Assembly (NCBI GenBank): GCA_004292855.1
Contig: RDXN01000044.1
Span: 45,233-109,232, forward strand
Direction: 5' to 3'
DNA: 64,000 bases
From: Cytophagales bacterium
GTDB lineage: Bacteria; Bacteroidota; Bacteroidia; Cytophagales; Spirosomataceae
Shown here in pieces: positions 8,438 to 16,086 of the stretch. Within the stretch, counting starts at the first letter, position 1, and every line of letters begins with the position of its first letter. The notes under the pieces were generated by a model, which did not search any database, was not told the DNA's origin, and saw only the letters and a program-made list of their open reading frames with translations. The translations under genes and the position numbers were made by a program.

Positions 8438-9682
8438 ATGGTTACTGAAGACCTAAGCATAGATGCTGTTGGGGCGCGGAACACCCCGGCCACGCCAGAA
8501 GGCCCCATTCAGTACGTCAACGAACTGACCACGCTGAACCTCGGCCCGACACACCCGGCTACGCACGGAATTTTTCAGAACATCCTGCAGATGGATGGCG
8601 AAAAAATCGTGTCGGGGGAGCAGACGATTGGCTACATTCACCGGGCTTTTGAGAAAATATCGGAACGGCGTCCGTTTTATCAGATCAAGACGCTTACTGA
8701 CCGGATGAATTACTGTTCATCGCCGATCAACAACTTCGGGTGGGATATGACCGTCGAGAAGTTGCTGGGCGTTGAAGTGCCCAAGCGGGCGCAGTACATC
8801 CGGGTGATCATGATGGAATTGGCCCGTATTTCTGATCACCTGATTTGCAATGGTATCTTGGGTGTCGATACAGGGGCTTTCACAGGTTTCCTTTATCTGT
8901 TCGAGCAGCGCGAGGAGATATACGAAATATACGAGGAGGTGTGCGGTGCCCGCCTGACGACCAACATGGGTCGGATTGGGGGCATGGAGCGCGATCTGTC
9001 GCCCGAAGCCATCCGCAAAATCCGTAAGTTTATCAAGGACTTCCCGCCTGTGATGCGCGAGTTTGAGAGCTTGTTCAATCGCAACCGGATTTTCATGGAC
9101 CGCATTGTCGACGTTGGGGGAATCTCTGCCGAACGCGCCCTGAATTACGGCTTCACCGGACCAAACCTGCGGGCGGCTGGTGTCGACTACGACGTACGCG
9201 TGATGAACCCGTATTCGTCGTACGAGGACTTCGAGTTCGATATTCCGGTTGGTAAGAGTGGTGACACCTACGACCGCTTCATGGTTCGAAACGAGGAGAT
9301 CTGGCAGAGTTTGCGGATTGTTGAGCAGGCTATCGAAAACCTGCCAGAAGGGCCTTACTTCGCCGACGCGCCCGAATACTACTTGCCACCAAAGCAGGAG
9401 GTGTATAAAAATATGGAAGCCCTCATTTATCACTTCAAGATTGTGATGGGTGAGATCGACGCGCCGGTAGGGGAGGTGTATCATGCTGTGGAAGGAGGCA
9501 ATGGCGAACTGGGTTTTTACCTAATTAGCGATGGCGGTCGCGCACCGTACCGACTCCACTTCCGTCGCCCCTGTTTCATTTATTACCAGGCTTTCCCCGA
9601 AATGTGTAAAGGTACTACCCTGTCCGATGCCATCGTGATCATGAGTAGCCTCAACGTAATTGCGGGAGAATTGGACGCGTAA
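8438..9682 (+). CDS. nuoD: NADH-quinone oxidoreductase subunit D
   Basis: The 49-kDa-type subunit that with NuoB forms the quinone-reduction site. At 414 residues it is full length for the family. Typical blocks are LNLGPTHPATHG near the N-terminus, IGYIHRAFEK, the DRMNYCS region and PYRLHFRRPCF near the C-terminus. ATG 8438 follows the nuoC stop by two bases, suggesting coupled translation. A DUF29-like gene, not nuoE, comes next. Confidence 0.97.
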   Translation: MVTEDLSIDAVGARNTPATPEGPIQYVNELTTLNLGPTHPATHGIFQNILQMDGEKIVSGEQTIGYIHRAFEKISERRPFYQIKTLTDRMNYCSSPINNFGWDMTVEKLLGVEVPKRAQYIRVIMMELARISDHLICNGILGVDTGAFTGFLYLFEQREEIYEIYEEVCGARLTTNMGRIGGMERDLSPEAIRKIRKFIKDFPPVMREFESLFNRNRIFMDRIVDVGGISAERALNYGFTGPNLRAAGVDYDVRVMNPYSSYEDFEFDIPVGKSGDTYDRFMVRNEEIWQSLRIVEQAIENLPEGPYFADAPEYYLPPKQEVYKNMEALIYHFKIVMGEIDAPVGEVYHAVEGGNGELGFYLISDGGRAPYRLHFRRPCFIYYQAFPEMCKGTTLSDAIVIMSSLNVIAGELDA

Positions 9683-9694
9683 ATCGGTTGCGTT

Positions 9695-10129
9695 ATGAAA
9701 AACTGGCCTGAATTAGTCTTTAATTCACATTATCTGACTGCTGTTGAAGTGAAGAAGTCGCTCGAAGCTGGAGACGTCATGGATGCTGAAGAAGGAGTGG
9801 AGCAGTTGATCGAAGCTATGGCAAGAGCTGACCGTCGGGCGGTCAAAAGTCAGCTTGTGCGGCTGATGATGCATATTATTAAATGGCACGTGCAACCGGA
9901 GCGACGCTCAATAAGTTGGGTAAAATCTATTCATAATGCCCGTATTGAAATAGCTGATATACAGGAAGAAAGTCCTTCTATCAGCAACGAAATTATAAGC
10001 AGTTTATGGGATCGGGCGTTTGACCTAGCCATAAGCGAAGCTGAGGACGAGATGGGGGGACAGAAAATTTCTGTCAAATCGCTCTCGTGGAATGAAGTTT
10101 TCAATGACGAATACACGCTTGAAGCATGA
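9695..10129 (+). CDS. DUF29-like protein embedded in the nuo operon (copy 1)
   Basis: Function unknown. The 144-residue protein looks like the DUF29 family, which is common in cyanobacteria and some proteobacteria. Its core is the pattern GVEQLIEAMARADRRAVKSQ, then LVRLMMHIIKWHVQPERRS, then SWVKSIHNARIEI (small acidic helix, R-rich helix, 'L..H..KW..QPE.RS..W'). No signal peptide or membrane segment is seen. It sits 12 bases after nuoD, and its TGA overlaps the nuoE ATG (ATGA), so it is translated with the operon. Sampled rows are 37-47% G+C against about 55% in nuoF, hinting at acquisition. Family assignment is by pattern recognition only. Confidence 0.72.
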   Translation: MKNWPELVFNSHYLTAVEVKKSLEAGDVMDAEEGVEQLIEAMARADRRAVKSQLVRLMMHIIKWHVQPERRSISWVKSIHNARIEIADIQEESPSISNEIISSLWDRAFDLAISEAEDEMGGQKISVKSLSWNEVFNDEYTLEA

Positions 10130-10626
10130 CGACTGAGACGAACAACACCATTCAGTTTACGCCTGAACGGTTGGCGAAGGCAAACGAGATCATTGCCCGT
10201 TACCCCGAAGGCAAGCAAAAGTCGGCCCTGTTACCGTTGTTGCACCTGTTGCAGGAGCAGGAGGGTTGGACACCCGCTGAGGGCATGGATTATGTTGCCG
10301 AGCTACTGAATATCGAACCCATTGAGGTGTATGAGGTAGCTACGTTCTACACCATGTATCACGTGAAGCCGGTTGGTAAGCACGTGATCGAATACTGCCG
10401 GACAGGCCCTTGTTGCCTGATGGGTGGCGAGGAAGTGTTCGCCCATCTGAAGCAACGCCTGGGTATCGAGGCCGGTCAAACCACGGTTGATGGGCAGTTC
10501 ACGATTAAAGAAGTCGAATGCCTGGCAGCTTGTGGGATGGGGCCGGTGTTTCAGGTTCGCGAGAAATATCACATGCATCTGACTAACGAGCGCGTTGACG
10601 AAATCATTGACGAACTCTCGAAATAA
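10126..10626 (+). CDS. nuoE: NADH-quinone oxidoreductase subunit E
   Basis: The 24-kDa-type subunit of the NADH-oxidising module, binding the [2Fe-2S] cluster N1a. In 166 residues the four cluster ligands are visible as Cys-x4-Cys in YCRTGPCC and Cys-x3-Cys in ECLAACGMGP. The start codon overlaps the stop of the DUF29-like gene by four bases, implying translational coupling. The thioredoxin-like region (YEVATFYTMYHVKPVGKH) is intact. Confidence 0.96.
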   Translation: MTTETNNTIQFTPERLAKANEIIARYPEGKQKSALLPLLHLLQEQEGWTPAEGMDYVAELLNIEPIEVYEVATFYTMYHVKPVGKHVIEYCRTGPCCLMGGEEVFAHLKQRLGIEAGQTTVDGQFTIKEVECLAACGMGPVFQVREKYHMHLTNERVDEIIDELSK

Positions 10627-10634
10627 CCCACACA

Positions 10635-11990
10635 ATGGCAACGAAGATATTAACTGAACATGTCGCCGTTCCGGGCATCGAAACCTTCGACGTGTACCGG
10701 AAGCAAGGGGGCTATACCGCTGTTGAAAAAGCACTCAAGACTCTCTCGCCTGAGGCCGTTGTGGAAGAGGTGAAGAAAGCTGGTGTGCGGGGCCGGGGGG
10801 GCGCGGGCTTCCCAATGGGCATGAAGTGGAGCTTTCTGGCGAAGCCGGAGGGCGTTCCCCGTTACCTGGTTTGCAACGCCGACGAGTCGGAGCCGGGTAC
10901 GTTCAAGGACCACTACCTGATGAAAAACCTGCCCCACCTGCTCATTGAGGGCATGATCGTGTCGAGCTTCGCGCTGGGGGCAAACAAGTCGTTCATCTAT
11001 GTGCGGGGCGAGTTGATGTACGTCATTCACATCCTCGAGAAAGCCATTGCTGAAGCAAAGGCGGCTGGCTTCCTGGGTAAAAACATATTGGGCAGCGGCT
11101 ACGACCTCGAACTCGTGGTGCAACCCGGTGGTGGAGCGTATATCTGTGGGGAAGAAACCGCCCTGCTCGAATCGCTTGAAGGTAAGCGTGGCAATCCACG
11201 TAACAAACCGCCATTCCCAGCCGTGAAGGGTCTTTATCAGTCGCCAACGGTAGTGAACAACGTGGAGTCGATTGCCACAACGCCCTGGATTATCAACAAC
11301 GGGGGGGACGCCTATGCTGCCATTGGTATTGGCCGCTCAACGGGAACCAAGTTGATCTCGGCTTCGGGCCATATTCGCAAGCCGGGGGTGTACGAGATTG
11401 ATCTCGGCGTTTCGGTTGAGGACTTTATCTATGCTGATGAGTGGTGCGGAGGCATTCGCCCTGGTCACAAGTTGAAGGCTGTAGTAGCGGGTGGTTCTTC
11501 TGTTCCCATCCTACCTGCCGATAAAATTTTGACTACTGCCGCTGGCGAGAAGCGACTGATGACCTACGAATCACTGTCGGATGGTGGTTTTCAGACAGGC
11601 ACCATGCTTGGGTCGGGTGGTTTTATCGTGTTTGACGAGACGGCGTGTATCGTGCGCAATACCTGGAACTTTGCCCGGTTCTATCATCACGAGTCGTGCG
11701 GGCAGTGTAGCCCCTGCCGCGAGGGAACCGGCTGGATGGAGAAGGTTCTTCACCGGATTGAGTACGGTCACGGACATCAGCAGGACTTAGATTTGCTAGT
11801 CGATGTAGCTAAGAAAATTGAAGGTAATACCATTTGTCCTTTGGGCGATGCAGCCGCGTGGCCCGTTGCGAGTGCAATCCGGCACTTCCGCGACGAGTTC
11901 CAGTGGCACATCGACCGCCCTCATGAGGCAACGCAGCCGGGGGCCGTTTACAAAGGCGATATGGCCGCGTCGGCGGACCGGTTGGTGTGA
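10635..11990 (+). CDS. nuoF: NADH-quinone oxidoreductase subunit F
   Basis: The 51-kDa-type subunit that binds NADH and FMN and carries cluster N3. The 451-residue protein has the NADH-binding glycine motif GRGGAGFPMGMKW (about 53-65), the FMN-region block CGEETALLESLEGKRG, and N3 ligands in ESCGQCSPCREG with the distal Cys in NTICPLGDA. It lies eight bases after nuoE. The C-terminus is followed within 15 bases by the second DUF29-like gene. Confidence 0.97.
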   Translation: MATKILTEHVAVPGIETFDVYRKQGGYTAVEKALKTLSPEAVVEEVKKAGVRGRGGAGFPMGMKWSFLAKPEGVPRYLVCNADESEPGTFKDHYLMKNLPHLLIEGMIVSSFALGANKSFIYVRGELMYVIHILEKAIAEAKAAGFLGKNILGSGYDLELVVQPGGGAYICGEETALLESLEGKRGNPRNKPPFPAVKGLYQSPTVVNNVESIATTPWIINNGGDAYAAIGIGRSTGTKLISASGHIRKPGVYEIDLGVSVEDFIYADEWCGGIRPGHKLKAVVAGGSSVPILPADKILTTAAGEKRLMTYESLSDGGFQTGTMLGSGGFIVFDETACIVRNTWNFARFYHHESCGQCSPCREGTGWMEKVLHRIEYGHGHQQDLDLLVDVAKKIEGNTICPLGDAAAWPVASAIRHFRDEFQWHIDRPHEATQPGAVYKGDMAASADRLV

Positions 11991-12005
11991 TAAACGAGTG
12001 GTGAT

Positions 12006-12437
12006 ATGGAAGAGTTAGAAACCTTACGGCGATTGATTGAGGAGCAAGATTATCAGGGTGCCCTAACGCTCATCGATGAGATGGACGAAATGGCAAAAGA
12101 CGATAAGATTACCAAAGTTGAAAGTTTCCTGACGGTTTTGCTGATTCATCTTATCAAAGAACAGGTTGAGAAGCGGAGTAGCAGTTCTTGGGAGCGATCA
12201 ATCAGGCATTCGCTGGTTGGTATTTATAGAGCCAATAAGCGCAGAAATGCAGGTGGGTTTTATCTAAAGCCAGATGAATTAAAATTGGCTATAGACGAAG
12301 CATTTTCTTTTTCACTGGAAGAAGCTGCCCAAGAAGCGTTTGGAGGGGCTTATAAGCCTTCTCAGTTACTGGATATGATTGATGCTGAATCGATCAAGGC
12401 GGATGCTTTCAATCGAATTATGGAATACAAACCTTGA
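12006..12437 (+). CDS. DUF29-like protein embedded in the nuo operon (copy 2)
   Basis: Function unknown, 143 residues. It shows a diverged DUF29-like core: ALTLIDEMDEMAKDDKITK, VESFLTVLLIHLIKEQVEKR and SSSWERSIRHSLVGIYR. This parallels copy 1 ('L..HLIK' helix followed by 'S.SWERSIR'), but the identity is low and the C-termini differ. No signal or membrane segment. It is inserted between nuoF (15 bases upstream) and nuoG (13 bases downstream) in the same direction. Sampled rows are 38-43% G+C, lower than the flanking nuo genes. Relationship to copy 1 is inferred from pattern and context. Confidence 0.6.
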   Translation: MEELETLRRLIEEQDYQGALTLIDEMDEMAKDDKITKVESFLTVLLIHLIKEQVEKRSSSSWERSIRHSLVGIYRANKRRNAGGFYLKPDELKLAIDEAFSFSLEEAAQEAFGGAYKPSQLLDMIDAESIKADAFNRIMEYKP

Positions 12438-12450
12438 GTAGTTCATCAGA

Positions 12451-13512
12451 ATGGAAGATATAAAACCACAATTGTTCAAGGTCACGGTCGACGGTATCGA
12501 GGTTGAAGTAGAACCTGGTACGACCATCTTGCAGGCTGCCCGGAAAATTGGGCCGGACGTGGCCCCACCGGCTATGTGCTACTATCAGCCTCTAAAAGGC
12601 AGTGGTGGCAAGTGCCGGGCCTGTCTGGTGCGAGTTGCGGCTGGGTCGGCAAAAGACCCGCGCCCGATGCCCAAGCTAGTGGCCTCCTGTATCACGCCTG
12701 TGCAAGACGGTATGGTGGTCGAGAACGAGTCAAGCCCGCAGGTGTTGGAAGCCCGCAAAGGGGTTGTTGAGTTTTTGCTCATCAATCACCCGCTCGACTG
12801 TCCCGTGTGCGATCAGGCGGGCGAGTGCGACCTGCAAAACTTCGCTTTCGATCACGGCGCGGCTCAAACCCGCTATGAAGAAGACCGCCGAACGTTCGAG
12901 AAACAAGATTTAGGGCCGTACGTGCAACTGCACATGACGCGCTGCATCTTGTGTTACCGTTGCGTTTACACCGCCGATCAAATCACGAATAAGCGCGTTC
13001 ACGGTGTGTTGGGCCGGGGCGATGCGGCTGAGATCGGCACATATATTGAGCAGGCCATCGACAACGACTTTTCGGGTAACGTGATCGACGTTTGCCCCGT
13101 TGGTGCCCTCACCGACAAAACATACCGATTCAAAAACCGGGTGTGGTTTACCAAACCCGTCGATGCCCACCGCGACTGCCCGACTTGCTCAGGAAAGGTA
13201 ACGCTCTGGTATCGGGGCGAAGAGGTGATCCGCGTTACGGCCCGCAAAAATGAGTGGAACGAGGTGACGGAGTTTATCTGCAACACCTGCCGTTTCGAGA
13301 CCAAAAAAACAAGTGATTGGACTATCGACGGACCAACGCAGGTAGCGCGTGGGTCAGTTATCACGGCCAATAAGTACCGGGCTGATCTGGAAAAACCCTC
13401 ATTCGGGCAACGACTGGCAGCGGCTCAGTATAAGCCAATTGACGATAAGCGCGACACCTCACAACTGAGCATCCAACAACTACCACCTGAACGCTTTGCG
13501 AAAGCCGAGTAA
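12451..13512 (+). CDS. nuoG: Short NuoG: complex I iron-sulfur subunit without the molybdopterin-type domain
   Basis: Carries clusters N1b, N5 and N4 of the peripheral arm. In 353 residues: an N-terminal [2Fe-2S] ferredoxin domain (AMCYYQPL, KCRACLV, then a later Cys), the His/Cys N5 motif (HPLDCPVCDQAGECDLQ), and a [4Fe-4S] domain (RCILCYRC and VCPVGALTD). Cysteine pairs DCPTC and ICNTC follow, resembling the start of the formate-dehydrogenase-like domain. That domain (several hundred more residues in E. coli NuoG) is absent. The stop is clean and nuoH follows, so this is a lineage-type short form rather than a frameshift. N7 is not expected. Confidence 0.92.
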   Translation: MEDIKPQLFKVTVDGIEVEVEPGTTILQAARKIGPDVAPPAMCYYQPLKGSGGKCRACLVRVAAGSAKDPRPMPKLVASCITPVQDGMVVENESSPQVLEARKGVVEFLLINHPLDCPVCDQAGECDLQNFAFDHGAAQTRYEEDRRTFEKQDLGPYVQLHMTRCILCYRCVYTADQITNKRVHGVLGRGDAAEIGTYIEQAIDNDFSGNVIDVCPVGALTDKTYRFKNRVWFTKPVDAHRDCPTCSGKVTLWYRGEEVIRVTARKNEWNEVTEFICNTCRFETKKTSDWTIDGPTQVARGSVITANKYRADLEKPSFGQRLAAAQYKPIDDKRDTSQLSIQQLPPERFAKAE

Positions 13513-13521
13513 AAGTTTCAT

Positions 13522-13591
13522 AGTTGTAGAGTTGTAAAGTTGTAGAGTTCTCTGGCTGAAATCAACTTTACAACCTTACAACTCTACAACT
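13522..13591. repeat. Inverted repeat of octamer units between nuoG and nuoH
   Basis: Arms 13522-13549 and 13564-13591 match at 26 of 28 positions across a 14-base spacer. From 13522 the left arm is AGTTGTAG, AGTTGTAA, AGTTGTAG, AGTT, an 8-base tandem unit unrelated in sequence to the nuoB/nuoC unit. The element ends 15 bases before the nuoH ATG. No T run. Confidence 0.88.
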
Positions 13592-13606
13592 TCTCAACTT
13601 AACCAA

Positions 13607-14767
13607 ATGGATTTAACCATTCTCCTTACCAAGGCCATTATTATCCTCGTTATCTTCGGCATCACGCTGTTGATTGCGACCTACTCGACCTACGCCGAGC
13701 GGAAGGTGGCCGCTTTTTTGCAAGATCGTTTGGGGCCAAACCGGGCGGGTCCGTTTGGCTTGTTACAACCCATTGCCGACGCGGGCAAGATGTTCTTTAA
13801 AGAGGACTTCATTCCAGCACAGGCCAACAAATGGCTGTTTATCCTGGGGCCATGTTTAGCCATGTTGACCGCCCTGATGGCCAGTGCCGTTATTCCATTT
13901 GGCGACAGTATCCGGTTTGGGCAATACGAGATTCCCGTGCAGGGCATCGAAATCAACATCGGTATGTTGTACATCTTCGGCGTGGTTTCGCTGGGTGTTT
14001 ACGGCGTCATGGTGGGGGGCTGGGCCTCGAACAACAAGTTTTCGTTGTTGGGAGCCATTCGGGCGGCCTCACAGAACATCAGCTATGAGGTAGCCTTGGG
14101 CATGTCTATTATCGCCGTGTTGATGATGACGGGTTCGTTATCGTTACGTGCTATTGTGGAGCAGCAGGCGACAACGGGCTTCTTCGGCTGGAATGTGTTT
14201 ACGCAGCCCGTGGGCTTCATCATCTTTTTAGTTTGTGCGTTTGCCGAGTGTAACCGTACCCCGTTTGACTTGCCCGAGTGCGAGACCGAACTAATTGGTG
14301 GCTACCACACCGAATACAGTTCTATGAAACTGGGCTTCTATCTGTTTGCTGAGTACATCAACATGTTCGTGTCGTCGGCGGTGATTTCGTCGCTATATTT
14401 TGGTGGGTATCACTTCCCTTTTGCAGCACAAGCTCACGATGCCCTCGTAAACGCTTTGGGAGCAAACACTGGTCATAACGTGGCTACGGCACTGGGTACA
14501 GTTGTATTCTTCAGCAAGATTTTCTTCTTCATCTTCTTCTTTATGTGGGTGCGTTGGACGGTTCCGCGTTTCCGCTACGACCAGTTGATGAACCTTGGCT
14601 GGAAATCGCTCATACCATTGGCAATGTTGAACGTTGTCATTACTGGGGCAGGGTTGTTGTTCAACTTTAACTATGCTACCTGGATTGTCGTGATTGTAGC
14701 GGTGCTGATGATCGTCGTATCGTCGGCGCGTGCGCCCAAAGGTGCTGTAGCGGTACAGAGAACCTAA
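13607..14767 (+). CDS. nuoH: NADH-quinone oxidoreductase subunit H
   Basis: The ND1-type membrane subunit that joins the peripheral and membrane arms and lines the quinone tunnel. The 386-residue polytopic protein has about eight to nine hydrophobic segments. It carries the signature loops YAERKVAAFLQDRLGPNR near the N-terminus and AFAECNRTPFDLPECETELI with its acidic residues. It lies 15 bases after the octamer inverted repeat, the second such repeat within this operon. Confidence 0.97.
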   Translation: MDLTILLTKAIIILVIFGITLLIATYSTYAERKVAAFLQDRLGPNRAGPFGLLQPIADAGKMFFKEDFIPAQANKWLFILGPCLAMLTALMASAVIPFGDSIRFGQYEIPVQGIEINIGMLYIFGVVSLGVYGVMVGGWASNNKFSLLGAIRAASQNISYEVALGMSIIAVLMMTGSLSLRAIVEQQATTGFFGWNVFTQPVGFIIFLVCAFAECNRTPFDLPECETELIGGYHTEYSSMKLGFYLFAEYINMFVSSAVISSLYFGGYHFPFAAQAHDALVNALGANTGHNVATALGTVVFFSKIFFFIFFFMWVRWTVPRFRYDQLMNLGWKSLIPLAMLNVVITGAGLLFNFNYATWIVVIVAVLMIVVSSARAPKGAVAVQRT

Positions 14768-14780
14768 ACCCACTACTCAA

Positions 14781-15344
14781 ATGCAATTAACGAACCGATC
14801 AAAACAGGTTAGCAACAAGGAGATGACGCTGGCCGAGAAGATGTACCTCCCGGCTATTTTGCAGGGGCTGGGGATCACGATCAGCCACTTTTTCAAGAAG
14901 AAGCCGACAATTCAATACCCTGAGGTAAAGCGGTATTTAGGACCGATTTTCCGGGGACATCACGTCTTGAAGCGTGACGAACAGGGCCGCGAACGTTGCA
15001 CGGCTTGCGGGTTGTGCGCGGTTGCCTGCCCGGCTGAGGCCATCTCTATGGTGGCGGCTGAACGTGTAAAGGGCGAGGAAGGTCTTTACCGAGAAGAGAA
15101 ATATGCGGCAGTGTACGAGATCAATATGTTGCGCTGCATCTTCTGTGGACTTTGCGAAGAAGCTTGCCCGAAACAGGCTGTTTACCTGCGCCACGACCGT
15201 ATTGTGCCCGTTTTCACCGAGCGTGATAACATTGTGTATGGTAAAGACAAACTCGTTGAAAAAATGGACGACCGCTACGTGCGAAACAACCCAAGCGTAC
15301 AAGCTACCCCCACCGAACCCAGTCTTTCACGGTCAGTAGGATAA
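14781..15344 (+). CDS. nuoI: NADH-quinone oxidoreductase subunit I
   Basis: TYKY-type subunit with two [4Fe-4S] clusters (N6a/N6b) on the path to N2. In 187 residues both eight-iron ferredoxin motifs are visible: CTACGLCAVACPAEAI and CIFCGLCEEACPKQAV. There is an extended basic N-terminus and a polar C-terminal tail. It starts 13 bases after nuoH, and nuoJ begins two bases after its stop. Confidence 0.97.
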   Translation: MQLTNRSKQVSNKEMTLAEKMYLPAILQGLGITISHFFKKKPTIQYPEVKRYLGPIFRGHHVLKRDEQGRERCTACGLCAVACPAEAISMVAAERVKGEEGLYREEKYAAVYEINMLRCIFCGLCEEACPKQAVYLRHDRIVPVFTERDNIVYGKDKLVEKMDDRYVRNNPSVQATPTEPSLSRSVG

Positions 15345-15346
15345 AC

Positions 15347-15895
15347 ATGAACGAACTTCTAACGCATTTCAAGCAAATCTCGGCCACAGGCTATCTTTTC
15401 TGGGGCCTCGCCCTTATAACCGTACTCAGTGCTATTGTGGTTGTAACGGCCCGTAACCCCATTCACAGCGTGCTGGCGTTGATTGGTACGTTCTTCTGTT
15501 TGTCAGGTCATTATGTTCTGCTGAACGCTCAGTTTCTGGCGGCTGTCAACATCATCGTGTACGCGGGGGCCATCATGGTACTATTCCTGTTTACGATCAT
15601 GTTTTTGAACATGCGGAAGGATGACGAAGAGGCAAAAACGACAACAGCCAAAATTGCCGCCGTTATTGTAGGTGGCACCTTATTGGTGTTGATGTTGGGG
15701 ATTTTCAAGGCCGCACAAGTTGGTACGTACAATCCAACGACGTTCGATAACAAAACGGGTTTGGTCGAAAATCTTGGCATGCAACTCTACGGCGAATATC
15801 TGCTTCCCTTTGAACTAGCGTCTATTCTGTTCCTTGTGGCTATGGTCGGAGCCGTCATGCTCGGCAAGCGCGAAGCTGGCGACCGGCATTTTTAG
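15347..15895 (+). CDS. nuoJ: NADH-quinone oxidoreductase subunit J
   Basis: ND6-type membrane subunit of complex I. The 182-residue protein has five hydrophobic segments and the conserved block IIVYAGAIMVLFLFTIMFLN with the pi-bulge region of transmembrane helix 3. It is the last complex I gene here. nuoK, L, M and N do not follow; instead an inverted repeat, a terminator and convergent susD come next, so the proton-pumping antiporter subunits must be encoded elsewhere. Confidence 0.95.
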   Translation: MNELLTHFKQISATGYLFWGLALITVLSAIVVVTARNPIHSVLALIGTFFCLSGHYVLLNAQFLAAVNIIVYAGAIMVLFLFTIMFLNMRKDDEEAKTTTAKIAAVIVGGTLLVLMLGIFKAAQVGTYNPTTFDNKTGLVENLGMQLYGEYLLPFELASILFLVAMVGAVMLGKREAGDRHF

Positions 15896-15932
15896 GTTGA
15901 TTGTGACTAAGTTGTTTCGCTATTTGGGAAGA

Positions 15933-16023
15933 TTTTGTCATCCCGACGCAGGAGGGATCTACTCTGGCAATTGTCAGGATGGCCGTTAAGAAAGTAGATC
16001 CCTCCTGCGTCGGGATGACAAAA
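15933..16023. repeat. 31-bp perfect inverted repeat downstream of nuoJ
   Basis: Arms 15933-15963 and 15993-16023 are perfect reverse complements over 31 bases with a 29-base spacer. The arm core CATCCCGACGCAGGAGGGAT resembles an interspersed repeat I recall from Bacteroidota genomes (not verified). The right arm ends at the base before the terminator stem starts, so two hairpins stand back to back. Confidence 0.92.
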
Positions 16024-16075
16024 CTTGAACTAAAAAGGCCAGAACGGGAAACCGTTCTGGCCTTTTTAGTTCAAG
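16024..16075. terminator. Bidirectional terminator between nuoJ and susD
   Basis: Perfect 24-bp stem (16024-16047 with 16052-16075) closed by a GAAA (GNRA) tetraloop, with AAAAA on one side and TTTTT on the other. It can end transcripts of nuoJ (+) and of the convergent susD (-), whose stop codon lies 11 bases beyond. Confidence 0.95.
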
Positions 16076-16086
16076 AGCACTAACCG

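Noticed and set aside
8717..9484. 255-codon open frame on the minus strand inside nuoD
   Set aside because: It is antisense to a fully conserved gene, lacks domain-like patterns and arises from codon bias on the plus strand.
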